A DNA stretch of 64,000 bases from Microstegium vimineum (taxonomy: Eukaryota; Streptophyta; Magnoliopsida; Poales; Poaceae). The stretch covers positions 4,778,213-4,842,212 of the forward strand of contig CM039126.1 in assembly GCA_022036555.1 (NCBI GenBank), written 5' to 3'. The position numbers were made by a program, and so were the translations under genes. The notes below the pieces were generated by a model that did no database searches, was not told the DNA's origin, and saw only the letters and a program-made list of their open reading frames with translations. Position 1 is the first letter of the stretch. Each line of letters starts with the position of its first letter. Of this stretch, positions 23,152-33,764 are shown in pieces.

Positions 23152-24579
23152 ATGGATGCCGGAGGACCGAGCGATGTTAGAGGAAAGGGGCCGAGGACAA
23201 AGGCCCGTGTTCGCAGAGGAGGCAGAGATGGTGTTGATGATGGCCTGAGCCCAAGACAGAGGATCAGGCAGGAGAGTGAGTCATAGATGGCAGGAAGGAC
23301 AATCATGGAAGGTGCCTGCCCTAGGACACCTCCAGATTTGGGACTTTTTGATGGTTCCTATCTCATTGAGCATGCTGAGGAGGTACTTGTCAGAGAGCCT
23401 CAGGACAACCGTGCAAGGCCAAGGGTAAATTATCAGAATCAGTGGCGGTCAGTCCAAGAGCAAAGGGTCATCTATCCTTATGATGTGCCAAAGGACATGG
23501 GGGTGGATTACAGATTCTGGAATGTCTTTCACTCAGATTATTATTCCACTATTCTCTTCCATGCTAACAAGCTCAAGATTATCAAGATGAAGTATGTTGA
23601 TTGGGAGCATTTGGAGAACAAGAGAGACCCTGTGTTTGACAGAGTCATTGATTAGTGCAAGAAGCTTGGGATGTATGACTGGATGGGCTTCCAAAATGAT
23701 TGGAACACAGAAATCATTCACCAGTTCTTTGCCACTTACTATCTTGACAGAGAGAACCTTGTGATGCACTGGATGACTGAGGTCATGCATTACAAGCTTG
23801 ACTATGTGACTTTTGCCCGCCTTCTTGGATTTGGAAGGGATGACAGAGAGTGCTCCAATGTTCATGATGAGAGAGGTTTGACAAATGAAGAGATTTCTCA
23901 GCTCTACATCAAGCCTGAGGAGGCAAATGGTCTAGTGAAGGGGTTAAGTAGCAAGTACTACATTCTTAACAACCTCTTCAGGACCACTCTCTATCCCAAG
24001 GTGGGATCTACTTCCAACCTCTATGCCACATCCAAGAATGTGCTGAGGAGGATAAGAGGTGGATCACCACCCTTTTCAGTGGCACGCTTTATATGGGATG
24101 AGATCTGTATTGCAGCTGAGGATGCCAGAAAGGGGATTCCTTATGCCCCTTACCTGATGTTCATCATTGAGAGAGTGACAGGCCGGATCTACAACAAGGA
24201 CACCGTCCATGAGCCTTACAGAGGTGAGAAGGCCATTCATTCCATAGTTCAGGAGGAGTTGACCCCTCCCAGAGTTAGCACCAGGGCAGCAGCAGCTTCA
24301 GACCGCCCTGAGTCTTCCACAGCAGCAGCAGCTAGCAGAGGCAAGAGAAAGGAAAAGCTTGGCAGGCTTCTGAAGAAGATGTTTGCAGGCATTTGCTATG
24401 CAAATAACCATGCTTACCAGATCAAGCTAGAGATCAGGCAGCTCAGACAGAAGCAGGGTCTCAGGCAGCTTTCTCCTCCCACTCCTCCACCAGAGCTCAG
24501 CGAGGAGTCCACCTATGGCTCAGATGATGAGGATGCTTCAGATGATGATGATGATGAGGAGGAGACACAGAAGCAGTAG
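23152..24579 (+). pseudogene. Sirevirus third ORF (putative plant transposon protein domain)
   Basis: One frame from ATG 23152 to 24579 with in-frame TAG at 23284-23286 and 23653-23655. The middle part, including FFATYYLDRENLVMHWMTE and YVTFARLLGFG, resembles the domain Pfam calls putative plant transposon protein (Transposase_32), found in the extra ORF of many plant retroelements. The function is unknown; an envelope role has been suggested for some Sirevirus extra ORFs, and nothing here proves one. The C-terminus is basic, then strongly acidic (runs of D and E). The TAG at 24577 may also be premature, since acidic coding sequence continues in frame to the joint with the LTR at 24691. Confidence 0.65.
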
Positions 24580-24690
24580 CCTCTGAGACGTAAGGGTCGT
24601 TCTAGTGGCCCTGGTGTTCACTTCACTTCAGTCCCTGATGATGATGAGGAGGAAGATGAAGATGAAGATGAAGATGATGATGAAGATGAT

Positions 24691-25056
24691 GGTGGCGAGC
24701 TGAACCACGGGTCAAATCTTGTGTCCCTTTGTGATTGTCCCTCTACTTTGATATATATTATTTGTAAGGTGATTTTTAGGGTTTGGACCCGATCTATGTG
24801 GTGGGTGTGTTGTTACCACTTTCAAGTGGTGCTAGAGGTTCCTTACACCTCTAGGAAGGTTTTGATTCAAGCACTTTGTTCATTCTAGTTATATATTTTG
24901 AATTGTGCTTAGGTCTGTCCAGGTGACCAGCACTGCCACCCCAGACAGCAGCAGTGCCGGACCCAAGGCCGGCAGTGCCGGGCTTGACTGACAGAAACGT
25001 TGAGATTTGTTTTAAACAGGCCTATTCACCCTCTCTAGGCTATTCAGGTCCTTACA
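24691..25056 (+). repeat. Truncated 3' LTR of the Sirevirus
   Basis: Only the last ~366 bases of the LTR remain. They join the acidic end of the third ORF directly at the shared bases GGTGGC. The 5' LTR has GGTGGCAAGCTGAACC at the equivalent point. Compared with the 5' LTR it shows about a dozen substitutions by eye and lacks one 19-bp GGCAGTGCCGG module. Confidence 0.87.
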
Positions 25057-25137
25057 TATTTCTAATGTTAACTTAAATCTTGTTCAAAATAACTTATTTT
25101 ATAGATATGGAAGAAGTATTAGTTAAGCTAATATGAG

Positions 25138-25166
<29 letters not shown>
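25138..25166. repeat. TA microsatellite
   Basis: About 14 TA units. The following 25167-25435 is AT-rich spacer; CCAAACGGCCCTTA near 25404 looks like the right end of a Tourist-type element with no visible left end. Confidence 0.9.
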
Positions 25167-25171
<5 letters not shown>

Positions 25172-25435
25172 TTATATACTATTATTCTTTGAGAGACGTA
25201 TTTTATTGGAAAGCAAGTTTGAAGAATGTGTTATAATTTGCAAAGTAGAAATATGAAATTATGATCTACCTAATTTTCATCTTTGATCCTATGAATTTAA
25301 GATAGCCGTATATGTAAACTTTAGAAAGTGATAGAATATCAAATTCCAAGCCAAATAGTTTAAATTATTAAAGTAGATTTTAATTCTTCCAAATAAAAGG
25401 TTCCAAACGGCCCTTAGCGTTTACTGGTGGAGCTA

Positions 25436-25688
25436 GAGCATCTCCAAGAGATCCTTTATATCTTTTATACTTTATAGATATAGAGATTTTAGTGAAAAAA
25501 CATGCTCCAACAACATCTTCAATCGGATATAAAAAAAATAGATATATTTTGTTCTGAATTTCTTGCGAGCTAACGATGGGAAACAAGAATGAATCTCTCG
25601 ATTGTACAAGAATGAATAATTTTTACTAAAACGATTTTCTAAATAATGATATAAAGAGTTGATTTTATAAAGTCTCCTAGAGATGCTC
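25436..25688. mobile_element. Probable Tourist-type MITE
   Basis: 253 bp with inverted ends GAGCATCTCCAAGAGA and, reversed, GAGCATCTCTAGGAGA. The three-base flanks CTA and TCA do not match, so the target duplication is decayed or my ends are slightly off. Confidence 0.6.
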
Positions 25689-26419
25689 TCATAAGCTATT
25701 TCATCAGCTCAGTTATGTACATACACCATACGGGTACATTCATGAGCTACTTTATTAAAAAAAAATCGACTAATGAAACTGAAACGAAAATCCTCGAAGC
25801 TCCGTTTAGCGATTCCAAAGGACTAGAAAGAACCAAGACGCCAACCATAGAAACATGGCCTAAAAGTCACACCGCGAGATTTCCGTGTAAGTAGCGTGAG
25901 TGCCAGATCCAGACGGCACGTACGGTCGCCGGTCGCCGCGCGTCATGGTCTCCCACCCTGCTGGCACGATGCTCGTGGGAGTCGTATCGAGCTCTTGGCC
26001 CATCCCCCTGCCATTGTGGTTGCGGCATCATGCGTCGTGCATCATGCGTCAAGGGCGGTGCCGGTGGGTGTCGGCGTACCTCGCTGTCGTCATGGCCGGG
26101 TATCACGTGGCAGTGGAGATGTGACAGAAGCCGCTAGACAACGTGGCATGGTAGTGACTAGTGAAGGGCGTCGTCGAGCTAAGGCTCGCCGCTCGGCCGC
26201 GAAGGTGAACCAGAATAGCATGTGGGTGTAGCCTGCTCGACACGGACTCCGGCCAGCTTCATCGACGCCACGCTTGACCTCTAACATGTTCGACTACGTA
26301 CGGGAGGCTTTGTTCATGTCCACATCCAACGCCTGGCCTCTCTTGTGAGCAATCAACTTGTGAAATTCGTTTCAAAAAAAACAACTCATAGGAGGATTTG
26401 TAGATTACATGATGCACAG
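25689..26419. other. Spacer with a GC-rich stretch
   Basis: 25870-26290 is GC-rich, with overlapping frames of up to 111 codons in several phases and none with a recognisable domain. I see no gene here. Confidence 0.45.
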
Positions 26420-26626
26420 TACTTCATTCATCATAAATTATAAGACGTTTAACTTTTTTTTCTCTCCAAATTTGACCACCCGTCTCGTATAAAAAATTTA
26501 TGGAAAAAAATAAATTTAAGTTATTTTTAAAAAACTTTTATTAATAAAACATGCTACGATAAAAAAATTACAAAAAAACTTGGTGTAAAAAAGTTAAACG
26601 TCTTAGAACTTGAGACTGAGTAAGTA
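26420..26626. mobile_element. Stowaway-type MITE
   Basis: TA-bounded, 207 bp. Inverted ends share TAAGACGTTTAACTTTTTT and its complement. The interior contains GACCACCCGTCTCGTATAAA. Confidence 0.8.
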
Positions 26627-26732
26627 CAAATTGAATAAATACTCGTAGCTTGTGGAAAAACCAGTTGATTAAATAGTGTTATATGAGAGATAATAAATTG
26701 ATAATAAGTTGATTAAATAGTGTTATATTAAA

Positions 26733-26930
26733 TATACTCCTTCCGTTTCAAAAAGAATGATGCTATGTGATACGTGCAGATCAAATTTTTATAACTTTGA
26801 TTAAGTTTATAGAAAATATGTGTAATATTTATATCTCCAAATAAATTTGTTAAAAAACTAAACTTAAAAATCTTTCAATTATTTATATATTTTAGAACCG
26901 AAAATAATATTTATTTTGTGACAAAGGAGT
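26733..26930. mobile_element. Degenerate Stowaway-type MITE
   Basis: Starts ACTCCTTCCGTTTCAAAAAG after a T and ends GTGACAAAGGAGTA. The inner inverted match is weak but the length fits. The flanks to 27266 are AT-rich with nothing else seen. Confidence 0.5.
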
Positions 26931-27266
26931 AAACTAAAAAAAACTGGGAGTTCAAACGAACATGGTCACTGATTTCATCATTCAAATAGTGCACTAGAAA
27001 AGTCTCAACCACCATTTCCCCTCATGTCCACAGCTTTGAATTTGTTGAAGTCGAGAGGTGAAAGGGACTGAAAGATTTAATTTGTTCCAGGTGAAAACCA
27101 ACAGAACGCACAAGAAATCCACCACTTGTATTTCACAACAAATCCACCACTCGCATTAGAAAAGTCTATGCAGCTTTGCTTGTAGTTATTTTCATTTCAG
27201 TCTGCAATTCTGCATCAGAGATAAAGCAAGCAAGGCACATACATACATGCATAGACGATCTCGAGA

Positions 27267-27587
27267 TCACTTATCGCCATGGAGGAGGAACAGCATGCAG
27301 AAGCCACCGAGGACGGTGGCGGCGGCCATGACCCACGCCGCGACAGCGAAGGCGAGCGGCATGAGCGCGCCGATCTTCCAGGTGAAGGCGGCGGTGAGGA
27401 GCCACACGGCAAGCACGGCCCGGCCCCGCGCCGCGGACCCCGGCGGCGCGCGCTCGAAGCGGCGGAGGGACAGGAACAGCAGGAGCAGGTTGAGGTGGGA
27501 GAGGCCGACGAACGCCAGGTCCTGGCCGCCGCGGCGGAGGCGGACGCAGAGCGCGAGGTTCAGCACCAGGGCCACCAGGATCCCCAC
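27267..27587 (-). pseudogene. DUF6490-like copy without a start codon
   Basis: The frame encodes all four helices of the family: GILVALVLNLALCVRL, FVGLSHLNLLLLFLSLRRFE, VLAVWLLTAAFTWKIGALMP and AVAAWVMAAATVLGGFCMLF, ending LLHGDK. It is closest to the intact copy at 40141-40554. The frame runs open upstream (...PPFFYYSATV) to a stop near 27655 without any ATG, so the normal N-terminus is missing. The coordinate 27587 is a GTG used only as a boundary. Either the gene is a 5'-truncated pseudogene, or an unseen upstream exon supplies the start. It belongs to the first unit of the tandem duplication described below. Confidence 0.7.
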
Positions 27588-27589
27588 GG

Positions 27590-29215
27590 TTGCCGAGTAG
27601 TAGAAGAAGGGCGGTTGCGGATGTGTCGGGATGGGCCCCCTCTGGTCAATGGTCCCGACTGGTCAATGGTTCTGGTATCTGGTCATGTCTAGTGACATGA
27701 GTACATGACGTCACTTTGACAACGCAGTACGGCAGTAGGCGGAACGTTCCTGCAGGCCGCAGCACTGCTCCATAGGCAAAGTTTAGAGAAAAATTTCGAT
27801 GAATGCCACGGGAACAGTTATGTATATCCATTATTTATTCCCAAATAAATCAATTCTTAGAATTGTATCGCTCATATTTTTTGAACTTTAACTAAGGTCT
27901 GTTTGGGACAACTTATAATAGCTTTATGAAGCTGTTATAAGCTGTTTTTTTGCCAAACACCTTTTTTTAAAACAGTTTTACCCATGAAGCTATTTTTCTT
28001 CCCCTCTCACAAAGATATAAAGTGTGATGAAACTGAAAATAGTAGCTTATCATAGCTCTCTCCCCCTTTTCTCTTTCGTATCCATGTATAAAGTTGTTGG
28101 TGAAGCTGTTTTGTCAAACACTTTTTTTAAAATAGCTTAGCTTCACATAAAGAGTTGCTCATGAAACTATTTTCTAAAAAAACAGCTTCACTAGTAAAGC
28201 AGAGCTGTACTAAACGGGCCCTAAACTTATGGAAAAAAACAAAATCTATGATATAAAATGAACATAATATGAAAATATATTCTATAATAAATATAATAAA
28301 TATGATAATACTAATTTGATACTATAAATCTTAATATTTTTTTCTAGAACTTTGATCAAATTTAAAAAATTTAACTTTATACAGTTTTAGGAATCTATTT
28401 ATTCATGAACATAAGGAGTATTAAAAACTATAATTATAACTTCTACTATTATTATTTTCTTATGTGTTCGTTATCACACAACGTTTGGTCATGTTTGGTT
28501 CATTAGCTGCTACTCCTATTAGTTGGTTTTATCTAACTAGTGAGATTTTTAGGATGGTTTGGGGAGGGAAGAAAAGAATGTGGCCAAGAAGTGGTAAACT
28601 GAGAAAATTAGTGTTTTAGATATTATAAAATAAAAAGGCAGCGATACATAAAGGAAAGAAAAAAAAAACTAATCGATGACAACGAAGGAATTCTATATTT
28701 TGGAAATCCTACAAGGACGTTGTTCTGTAAATAACAAAATCTAAATATTCTTGGATTATGGAGGCTTGGCAGCTCCATCGAGTAAATTAAAAAGAAAATA
28801 AAACATTTTTGAAATAAAAACGTGCCATGGATGCTTTCCTTTCTACTACTTCGTGCCCATGATCTGATTGCAGGAGCTGAGTGATAATAATCAGATAACA
28901 GGCGGTGCCTATAGGAAAAAAGGGAACACGGAGTGGGTCTTGGATATTTGCTTCGGTGCAGCCTTTGTAGAGTTCGTTTACAGAATCATTGTGATTGTGA
29001 CCATTTGGCAACAGAACCCTCCTGATCCTCACCCAGGTGCATGCCAACTCAATATGCACAAATATCTCCAATCAGATGCCCCTAGATCTTGCAAAGATTA
29101 ATTCTAGGCGAATCAAATCGGAAGCTAATATCTATGGTGGTGAGGGGATCTGTACCGATTACCGAAGCAAGAGTTCCCTTTCTAATATGATCCATCCAGC
29201 GTTTGAGAGCGGTTG
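27590..29215. repeat. Tandem duplication, first unit (flanks of the DUF6490-like copy)
   Basis: 27600-27830, 28430-28740 and 28740-29215 each have a diverged counterpart in the same order: 29230-29404 continued at 37504-37620, 37620-37990, and 39290-39800. Shared landmarks include GGTCATGTCTAGTG, GATGAATGCCACGG, GACAACGAAGGAATTC and CAGATAACAGGCGGTGCCTA. The first unit has the gene (27267-27587) plus a MITE at 27896-28221. I see no coding sequence in the duplicated flank itself. Confidence 0.8.
27896..28221. mobile_element. Tourist/Harbinger-like MITE
   Basis: 326 bp between TAA (27893-27895) and TAA (28222-28224). Ends GGTCTGTTTGG and, reversed, GGGCCCGTTTAG. The interior has repeated AGCTTCA/TGAAGCT stretches able to fold. 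It is absent from the second duplication unit. Confidence 0.7.
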
Positions 29216-29221
29216 CTGACG

Positions 29222-29404
29222 GCGGACGGTGAACGGCGGATGCGATGCGAGTAGTAGACGAACGGCGGCTGCGGATGTCTCGGGCTCTCGGGATGGGTCC
29301 CGACTAGTCAATGCTCATTGACTCTGGACCTCTGGTCATGTCTAGTGGCGTGAATCGTCAGTGCGTGACGTCATTTCCACAAAGCGGTAGGCGGATCGTT
29401 ACTG
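29222..29404. repeat. Tandem duplication, second unit, upstream flank without its gene
   Basis: Similar to the region just upstream of the gene at 27267-27587 (GCGGCTGCGGATGT, GGTCATGTCTAGTGGCGTGA). At its left edge, where a DUF6490-like coding region should lie, it abuts the 28740-29215 module directly, so the gene body appears deleted. The unit is interrupted by the MULE and resumes at 37504. Confidence 0.7.
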
Positions 29405-29735
29405 CCCAAATTTTTACATTTTAGCCCTTTTTTTAATTATTTTCACGTTTAGACCCCTGGAAAAACTATATGTAGAAATGGACCCAGGTGCTCGGCATCG
29501 TGGGGCACGACGCCGAGCTAACACAGCTCGGCGCCATGCCCCACGGCGCCGAGCCCTTAGCCCGCATCCAGCGTGGATCCGACGTGGCCAGGGGCTCGGC
29601 GCCGTGGGGCATGGCGCCGAGCTGTGTTAGCTCGGCGCCACAGATCATGGCGCCGAGCTGTGTTACCTCGGCGGCGTGCCCCACGGCGTCGAGCTCGGCG
29701 CCACGCTCCACGGCGCCGAGCTGTATTCCTTATAT
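29405..29735. repeat. Left terminal inverted repeat of the MULE
   Basis: Pairs with about 37130-37503. After the first 90 bases it consists of repeated palindromic units such as CTCGGCGCC and GTGGGGCATGGCGCCGAG. The following 29736-30017 is probably the promoter and leader of the plus-strand gene. Confidence 0.87.
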
Positions 29736-30017
29736 TCCAGCCAGCTTTCCCACCAACCCGAGGTTTCATCCATTTGTTCTTCCTTGCTCTCGGGTTTTTC
29801 CTCTCCTCCACCCACCTAACCTCTTTGAATCGACATTTTGGACCTAGGAAACTTGGATTTGATCCACCGATCTGCGAGACCAAGGTATCCTTCTTCCCCT
29901 CCTCATTTTTTACGCATCGATTCGGTCTATATTAGGTGTATTTTGAAACCCTAGTTAGATTTTGACTTAGGGTTTGGGACGATTATTGATTTGTTATTTG
30001 TATTTTGCAACCATAGG

Positions 30018-30704
30018 ATGCCAAGGCGTGGGAAAACTACTAAAGCAAGGTATTCTCTGCTAGGTTTATTTTTTGTTCTATTTGTTTCGGTTACTAGAAT
30101 GATTTTTTTTCATTTGTAGGAAGGGCCCGTTGACCGGCATCGCATTCGATCCAAAGCCTCTGCCCAGCGGTGTTCCGGTTCCAATGTGCTTTTGCGGTGA
30201 TCCTTGCAAGGTGGAGATTTCTGAGGATCATGAAACCTATAGGCAGAGGTATTAGATGTGTTCAAATCATGCTTTTCAACTACACTTGCTCAGCGTCGGA
30301 CTAACTTAATGGTGAGTCTACTCTTATACGGAAATCGATTTATATCAAATTAAATAATGATTTTGTTTTGTGTTCTTAACTTCTGCATGATTTACAGACC
30401 CCTCCACCGCTATGTGACTTTGAGCAGTGGATCGACACTGAGATCAAGGAGTCCGACAAACGTCTTCTGCAAGGTATGAAGGACTGGGACGCGGAGCGAC
30501 GCGGAGCGTCGAGTGGCCTATGAGAAGATAATGAAAGAGGAGGCAGCTGAGAAGGAGCACGAAAAAGAGGAGGAAGAGAGAAGAGGTGCAGCCTACAGGG
30601 AGGAGAGGGACAAGAAGGTTGAGCGCGCTCGCCGTACGAAGGCAGCGATGGAGGAGAATCCCGATGCGATGAAGAAGGGAAAGTGGCCTCGTTGCACTCA
30701 GTAG
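30018..30704 (+). pseudogene. GRF-type zinc-finger gene of the MULE, broken
   Basis: Three-exon gene of a type I recognise from grass MULEs. Exon 1 (30018-30049) is MPRRGKTTKAR. Exon 2 from 30120 holds the zinc-finger part PVPMCFCGDPCKVEI and YRQRY. Exon 3 from about 30400 begins PPPLCDFEQWIDTEIKESDK and leads into a charged coiled coil ending KGKWPRCTQ. Donor and acceptor sites (GTATTC...TGTAG, GTGAGT...TACAG) are present. Damage: the conserved W after RQRY is a TAG, one base is lost after NHAFQ, and a 10-base duplication GCGGAGCGAC/GCGGAGCGTC shifts exon 3. The function is unknown; GRF fingers bind nucleic acid in other proteins. Confidence 0.75.
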
Positions 30705-31148
30705 TTCTATGTTTTATCCATGAATAACGGCATGTATTGTTGAACTTTTAGTTGTGTTATCATGTACCGCACTTTGAGTTTAAACAGACTTAAGTTATGA
30801 ATTTTAATTGTGCCTTTCTTGTTGTTTCATTTCTTTTGGTAATAATTTTCATTTTAACTTTGCTATGGTAGTTATCAACGTATATAAAAGTAAATAAATA
30901 ATTCACGAAATAAATTCGCCAGAGTTTCTCTTGTATGTGGAGCATCAACAATGACAAACAGAGACAACATAATATGATCCAACATATATGCATCCAAATA
31001 GCACAAGACAACCACATAGTGAACCATAATTACCATCATCACACAATACGAATAATCCATAATGTCCATACAATCCAAATGGTCCGTAAAGTCCATACAA
31101 TTCAAATAGTGAACCAAAATAGAAAACCACTAGCTCAACTCCACATTG
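30705..31148. other. Space between convergent MULE genes
   Basis: AT-rich, including simple runs of ATGGACTTTACGGACC-like imperfect repeats near 31060-31120. It lies between the ends of the plus-strand GRF gene and the minus-strand PMD gene, so it must hold both 3' ends. No further gene seen. Confidence 0.5.
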
Positions 31149-33764
31149 TCACTGCCTCCTAGCCCTACCCTTACCTTTACCAAAAGGGTCAGTGCCTGGA
31201 GTGTAGTGAACTGGCGGACGTTGTCTCCTAGTTCCTAAAGGCTGCGAAGGCTGAGTCTCAGGAGCATCATCTAGCTGGGACGGTCCAAGTTCATGATATC
31301 CGCCATGGTCCTCTTCTTCCTCTGTGGCGTCACCTTAGAAAGTATCTTGAGTACCACGAGAGGAGCTCTGTCCGCCGTAACCTACAACGTCACGTATCAA
31401 TTAAATGTGCATATAAGTACATTTACGTGTATTAAAGAAAGACACTTAACTAGACGACATGTAATGAAAGTTTACCTCCGCGAGAAGAAGTGGTCTCCCT
31501 CTGTGTTCTTTGTGGACTCGCTACATACCTCATCGCCGCGCTAGTCCCGCAACCACAACGAGCCGTAGCTCGACGCAATCTACGTGCTAGCCTCTGTGAT
31601 AACAACATGAGCATATTAAGCGTTGTGATATATGCATTGTCGACGAGATAGTCGTTGTGTTGATGAGTACTTACTCCTAGAAAGTTGTTGAGCGTAGCCT
31701 CGTCCACGTTTGTCCTTGGAAACCGTTCAATTTCCACTACAGACTATTTTAGCGCGTTGCCCTGCAAAAAGAGACAAATTATAGTCATAATGGTAGTAAT
31801 ATACAACGCATTGCCATGAAGAAATTACAGAACTTTTTAAAGATCACTTACCACTCGGTCTAAGACAGGTGCAGCCTCGACAATCGTCCCTTGTCTTGCT
31901 TCAAGATCATAGGACGTGTCTTCGTTATCTGAAGAATCAATGTGTGCGTAGTCTGTATTTGTCCATTGAGTCTTCAACTTTGTTCGTGTCACTGTCCGGT
32001 ACCAAGTTAGGTATTGGCGAAAGTTGTAGTCGTTGTGTGGCGTCTGGTTTTGATACACATTGTCATATTGCTCGTCCCAAGCATCCATGTGCACTCGGTG
32101 TAGCGTCTCAAACTCCACCGTCTTTTTTTGTTTTTGACGATCAATCCTGAAACATGTGCACTATGTCAACTGCATCAACTACATCAACTAAATCAACTAT
32201 GTGAGGAAGGATAACTATGTCAACTAGAACAACTACATGGACTATATCAACTAAATCAACTACATCAACTAAATCAACTAAATGGACTAGAATAACTATG
32301 TCAACTAGAACAACTACATGGACTATGTCAACTAAATGATCAACTATGTGACTCTCTGAGGAAGGTGGTACTTACTTGTGCAGCTCTATGGAAGTAGAAT
32401 ACGGTGGGACTGGCCACTCCTAAGCCAGGCCAAACTGTCGTGCCACTCTCTGAGGAAGGTGATACTCAACAGCATAGAAGCATATGAGCGGACATATCAT
32501 TATGTACAGGTCCTCGTCCGCGCCGCACATGTTGCTCAAGCCAAAGTCCTGCATACTTAGTTCCTTGTACGACTCCCAGGTGACCTAAAAAAAAGAGTAA
32601 TTGAAGGACGTAAGTTGCAACAATCATAAGATATAAGAACGAATGAATAACAATATGCAATGAACTCACCATCGAAGCTGTAAGACCATCCAGCTCGTTG
32701 GCGTACTGAATGTACGCACGGTCTGTCCTCGAGTAGGGGGCCGTCACCTGGTCGTACAGATGTGCATATGTAGGAAGACGGCGAGGGTTGTGTACCGCGA
32801 ACCAAGGCCGAGGTGTCTGGAGTGTAGGCCGGCCAACCGGTATACGAGACCACATCCATAGCTGAAGAAGGTACACACAATCCCCAACTGAAGAGTTCCT
32901 CGCACCTCGTCGACAAGCCTCGCAAAGGTGGCAATATAGGAACGCCAATACTGCAAAACCCCAGCTGTATGTGCCTGCAGTGTCCCAATTACCCAAGCAG
33001 GGGAGGTACATCCATGACGCTGTGTCTCCTGTCGCGTCAGGAAAGAGAACACAACCCGAACAAGTGCAACACCCAAGCTCTGCAGTAGGACCCAACTGTG
33101 GCAGCGTCTGCGTCATCCGGACACACACCAAAGGCAGCCCTGATCCAAGTAATGGAAACACCTGTGCCGCGAGAATGCGTCGCCTCTGGAGGTAGTGGTC
33201 TCCCAAGGAAGGCCTCCATCCTGTCCCTCCAACCTTCAGACCGACAGTGCCCGATGACAGGAATACCTCTAATGGAGAGACCAAGCCACTTCTGCATGTC
33301 CTCAAGACTGATAGTCATCTCTCCACAAGGTAGGTGGAAGCTATGAGTTTCGGGCCTCCACCTACAAAACGTAGATAAGTAAAGATGTTACTTACATTTC
33401 AAAGAAACAGTGTGCAGTAATGAATTAGTATTGGATATGGTTATACCTATCGACCAAAGCTGAGATCGCCGCAGGGTTGATGACAGGCAACCCACGACGA
33501 ACCTGATACGACACAACGTCTATCCAGCCCTCTCTAGTAAGGGCGTGTACCTTTCATCGTACCGCATCTCGTGGAACTTGTCATGGGTTCGAGGACGAAG
33601 AGGGGCCAGCACCTGCAACCATTACAAGTGTTTTAACGTAAGTACCACAAATTTAGCTCATATGCTTAAGCAAGATAAACTGCAGTAATTACCTCCCCCT
33701 GGGAAATGTGTCGTCCTCGGTGGTTCTCCTCGTAGTACGGATCGAGGAGGTCGAAAGTCGCCAT
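31149..33764 (-). pseudogene. Plant mobile domain (PMD, MAIN-like) gene of the MULE, broken
   Basis: Multi-exon gene. It starts MATFDLLDPYYEENHRGRH (ATG 33764), continues APLRPRTHDKFHEMRYDERY, then the PMD core (FHLPCGEMTISLEDMQKWLG, SWMYLPCLGNWDTAGTYSWG, CVYLLQLWMWSRIPVGRP, RAYIQYANELDGLTASM). Further exons include ELSMQDFGLSNMCGADEDLY and QYLTWYRTVTRTK, and it ends DPFGKGKGRARRQ at 31149. PMD proteins such as MAIN and MAIL1 act in nuclear gene and transposon silencing; the domain also occurs in MULE and Gypsy elements. Damage: frameshift in exon 2 near 33525, frameshift near 33050, TAG near 32425 in place of a glutamine codon, and another stop near 31750. Its start lies only 126 bases after the transposase exon. 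Confidence 0.82.
32165..32350. repeat. Minisatellite of ATCAACTA-like units in a PMD intron
   Basis: About 20 imperfect units alternating ATCAACTAA, ATCAACTAC, ATGTCAACTAGAACAACTAC and ATGGACTA. It lies between PMD exons, so it is probably intronic. Confidence 0.85.

Larger units (their letters stand above)
14782..25056 (+). mobile_element. Sirevirus-type Ty1/Copia retrotransposon, decayed
   Basis: About 10.3 kb, plus strand, in the order 5' LTR, primer-binding site, gag, protease-integrase-RT-RNase H, a third open frame, and a truncated 3' LTR. That order, the very long lysine-rich gag and the extra frame after pol fit the Sirevirus lineage. The right end CCTTACA at 25056 is firm because it matches the 5' LTR end at 16038. 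The left end is an inference: TGAAAG at 14782 preceded by TATTC, against TATTT after 25056. At least eight stop codons and four frame changes make it non-functional. GGCAGTGCCGG quasi-palindromes recur throughout. Confidence 0.87.
14671..25118. mobile_element. Stowaway-type MITE split by the Sirevirus
   Basis: The left part starts TACTCCATTGCTCCGTTTTA (14671). The right part ends ATAGATATGGAAGAAGTA (25118), which reversed gives TACTTCTTCCATATCTAT. The Copia element 14782-25056 sits between them. The two parts add up to roughly 170 bp. Confidence 0.55.

Noticed and set aside
25896..26231. 111-codon frame in a GC-rich stretch
   Set aside because: Several phases are equally open and none is recognisable.
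29488..29935. Frames of about 120 codons in the MULE terminal repeat
   Set aside because: Translations of palindromic GGCGCC arrays; mirrored by the same at 37125-37463.
32165..32350. Possible CRISPR-like array
   Set aside because: Units are short and imperfect, without spacers of constant length, and lie in an intron of a plant transposon gene.
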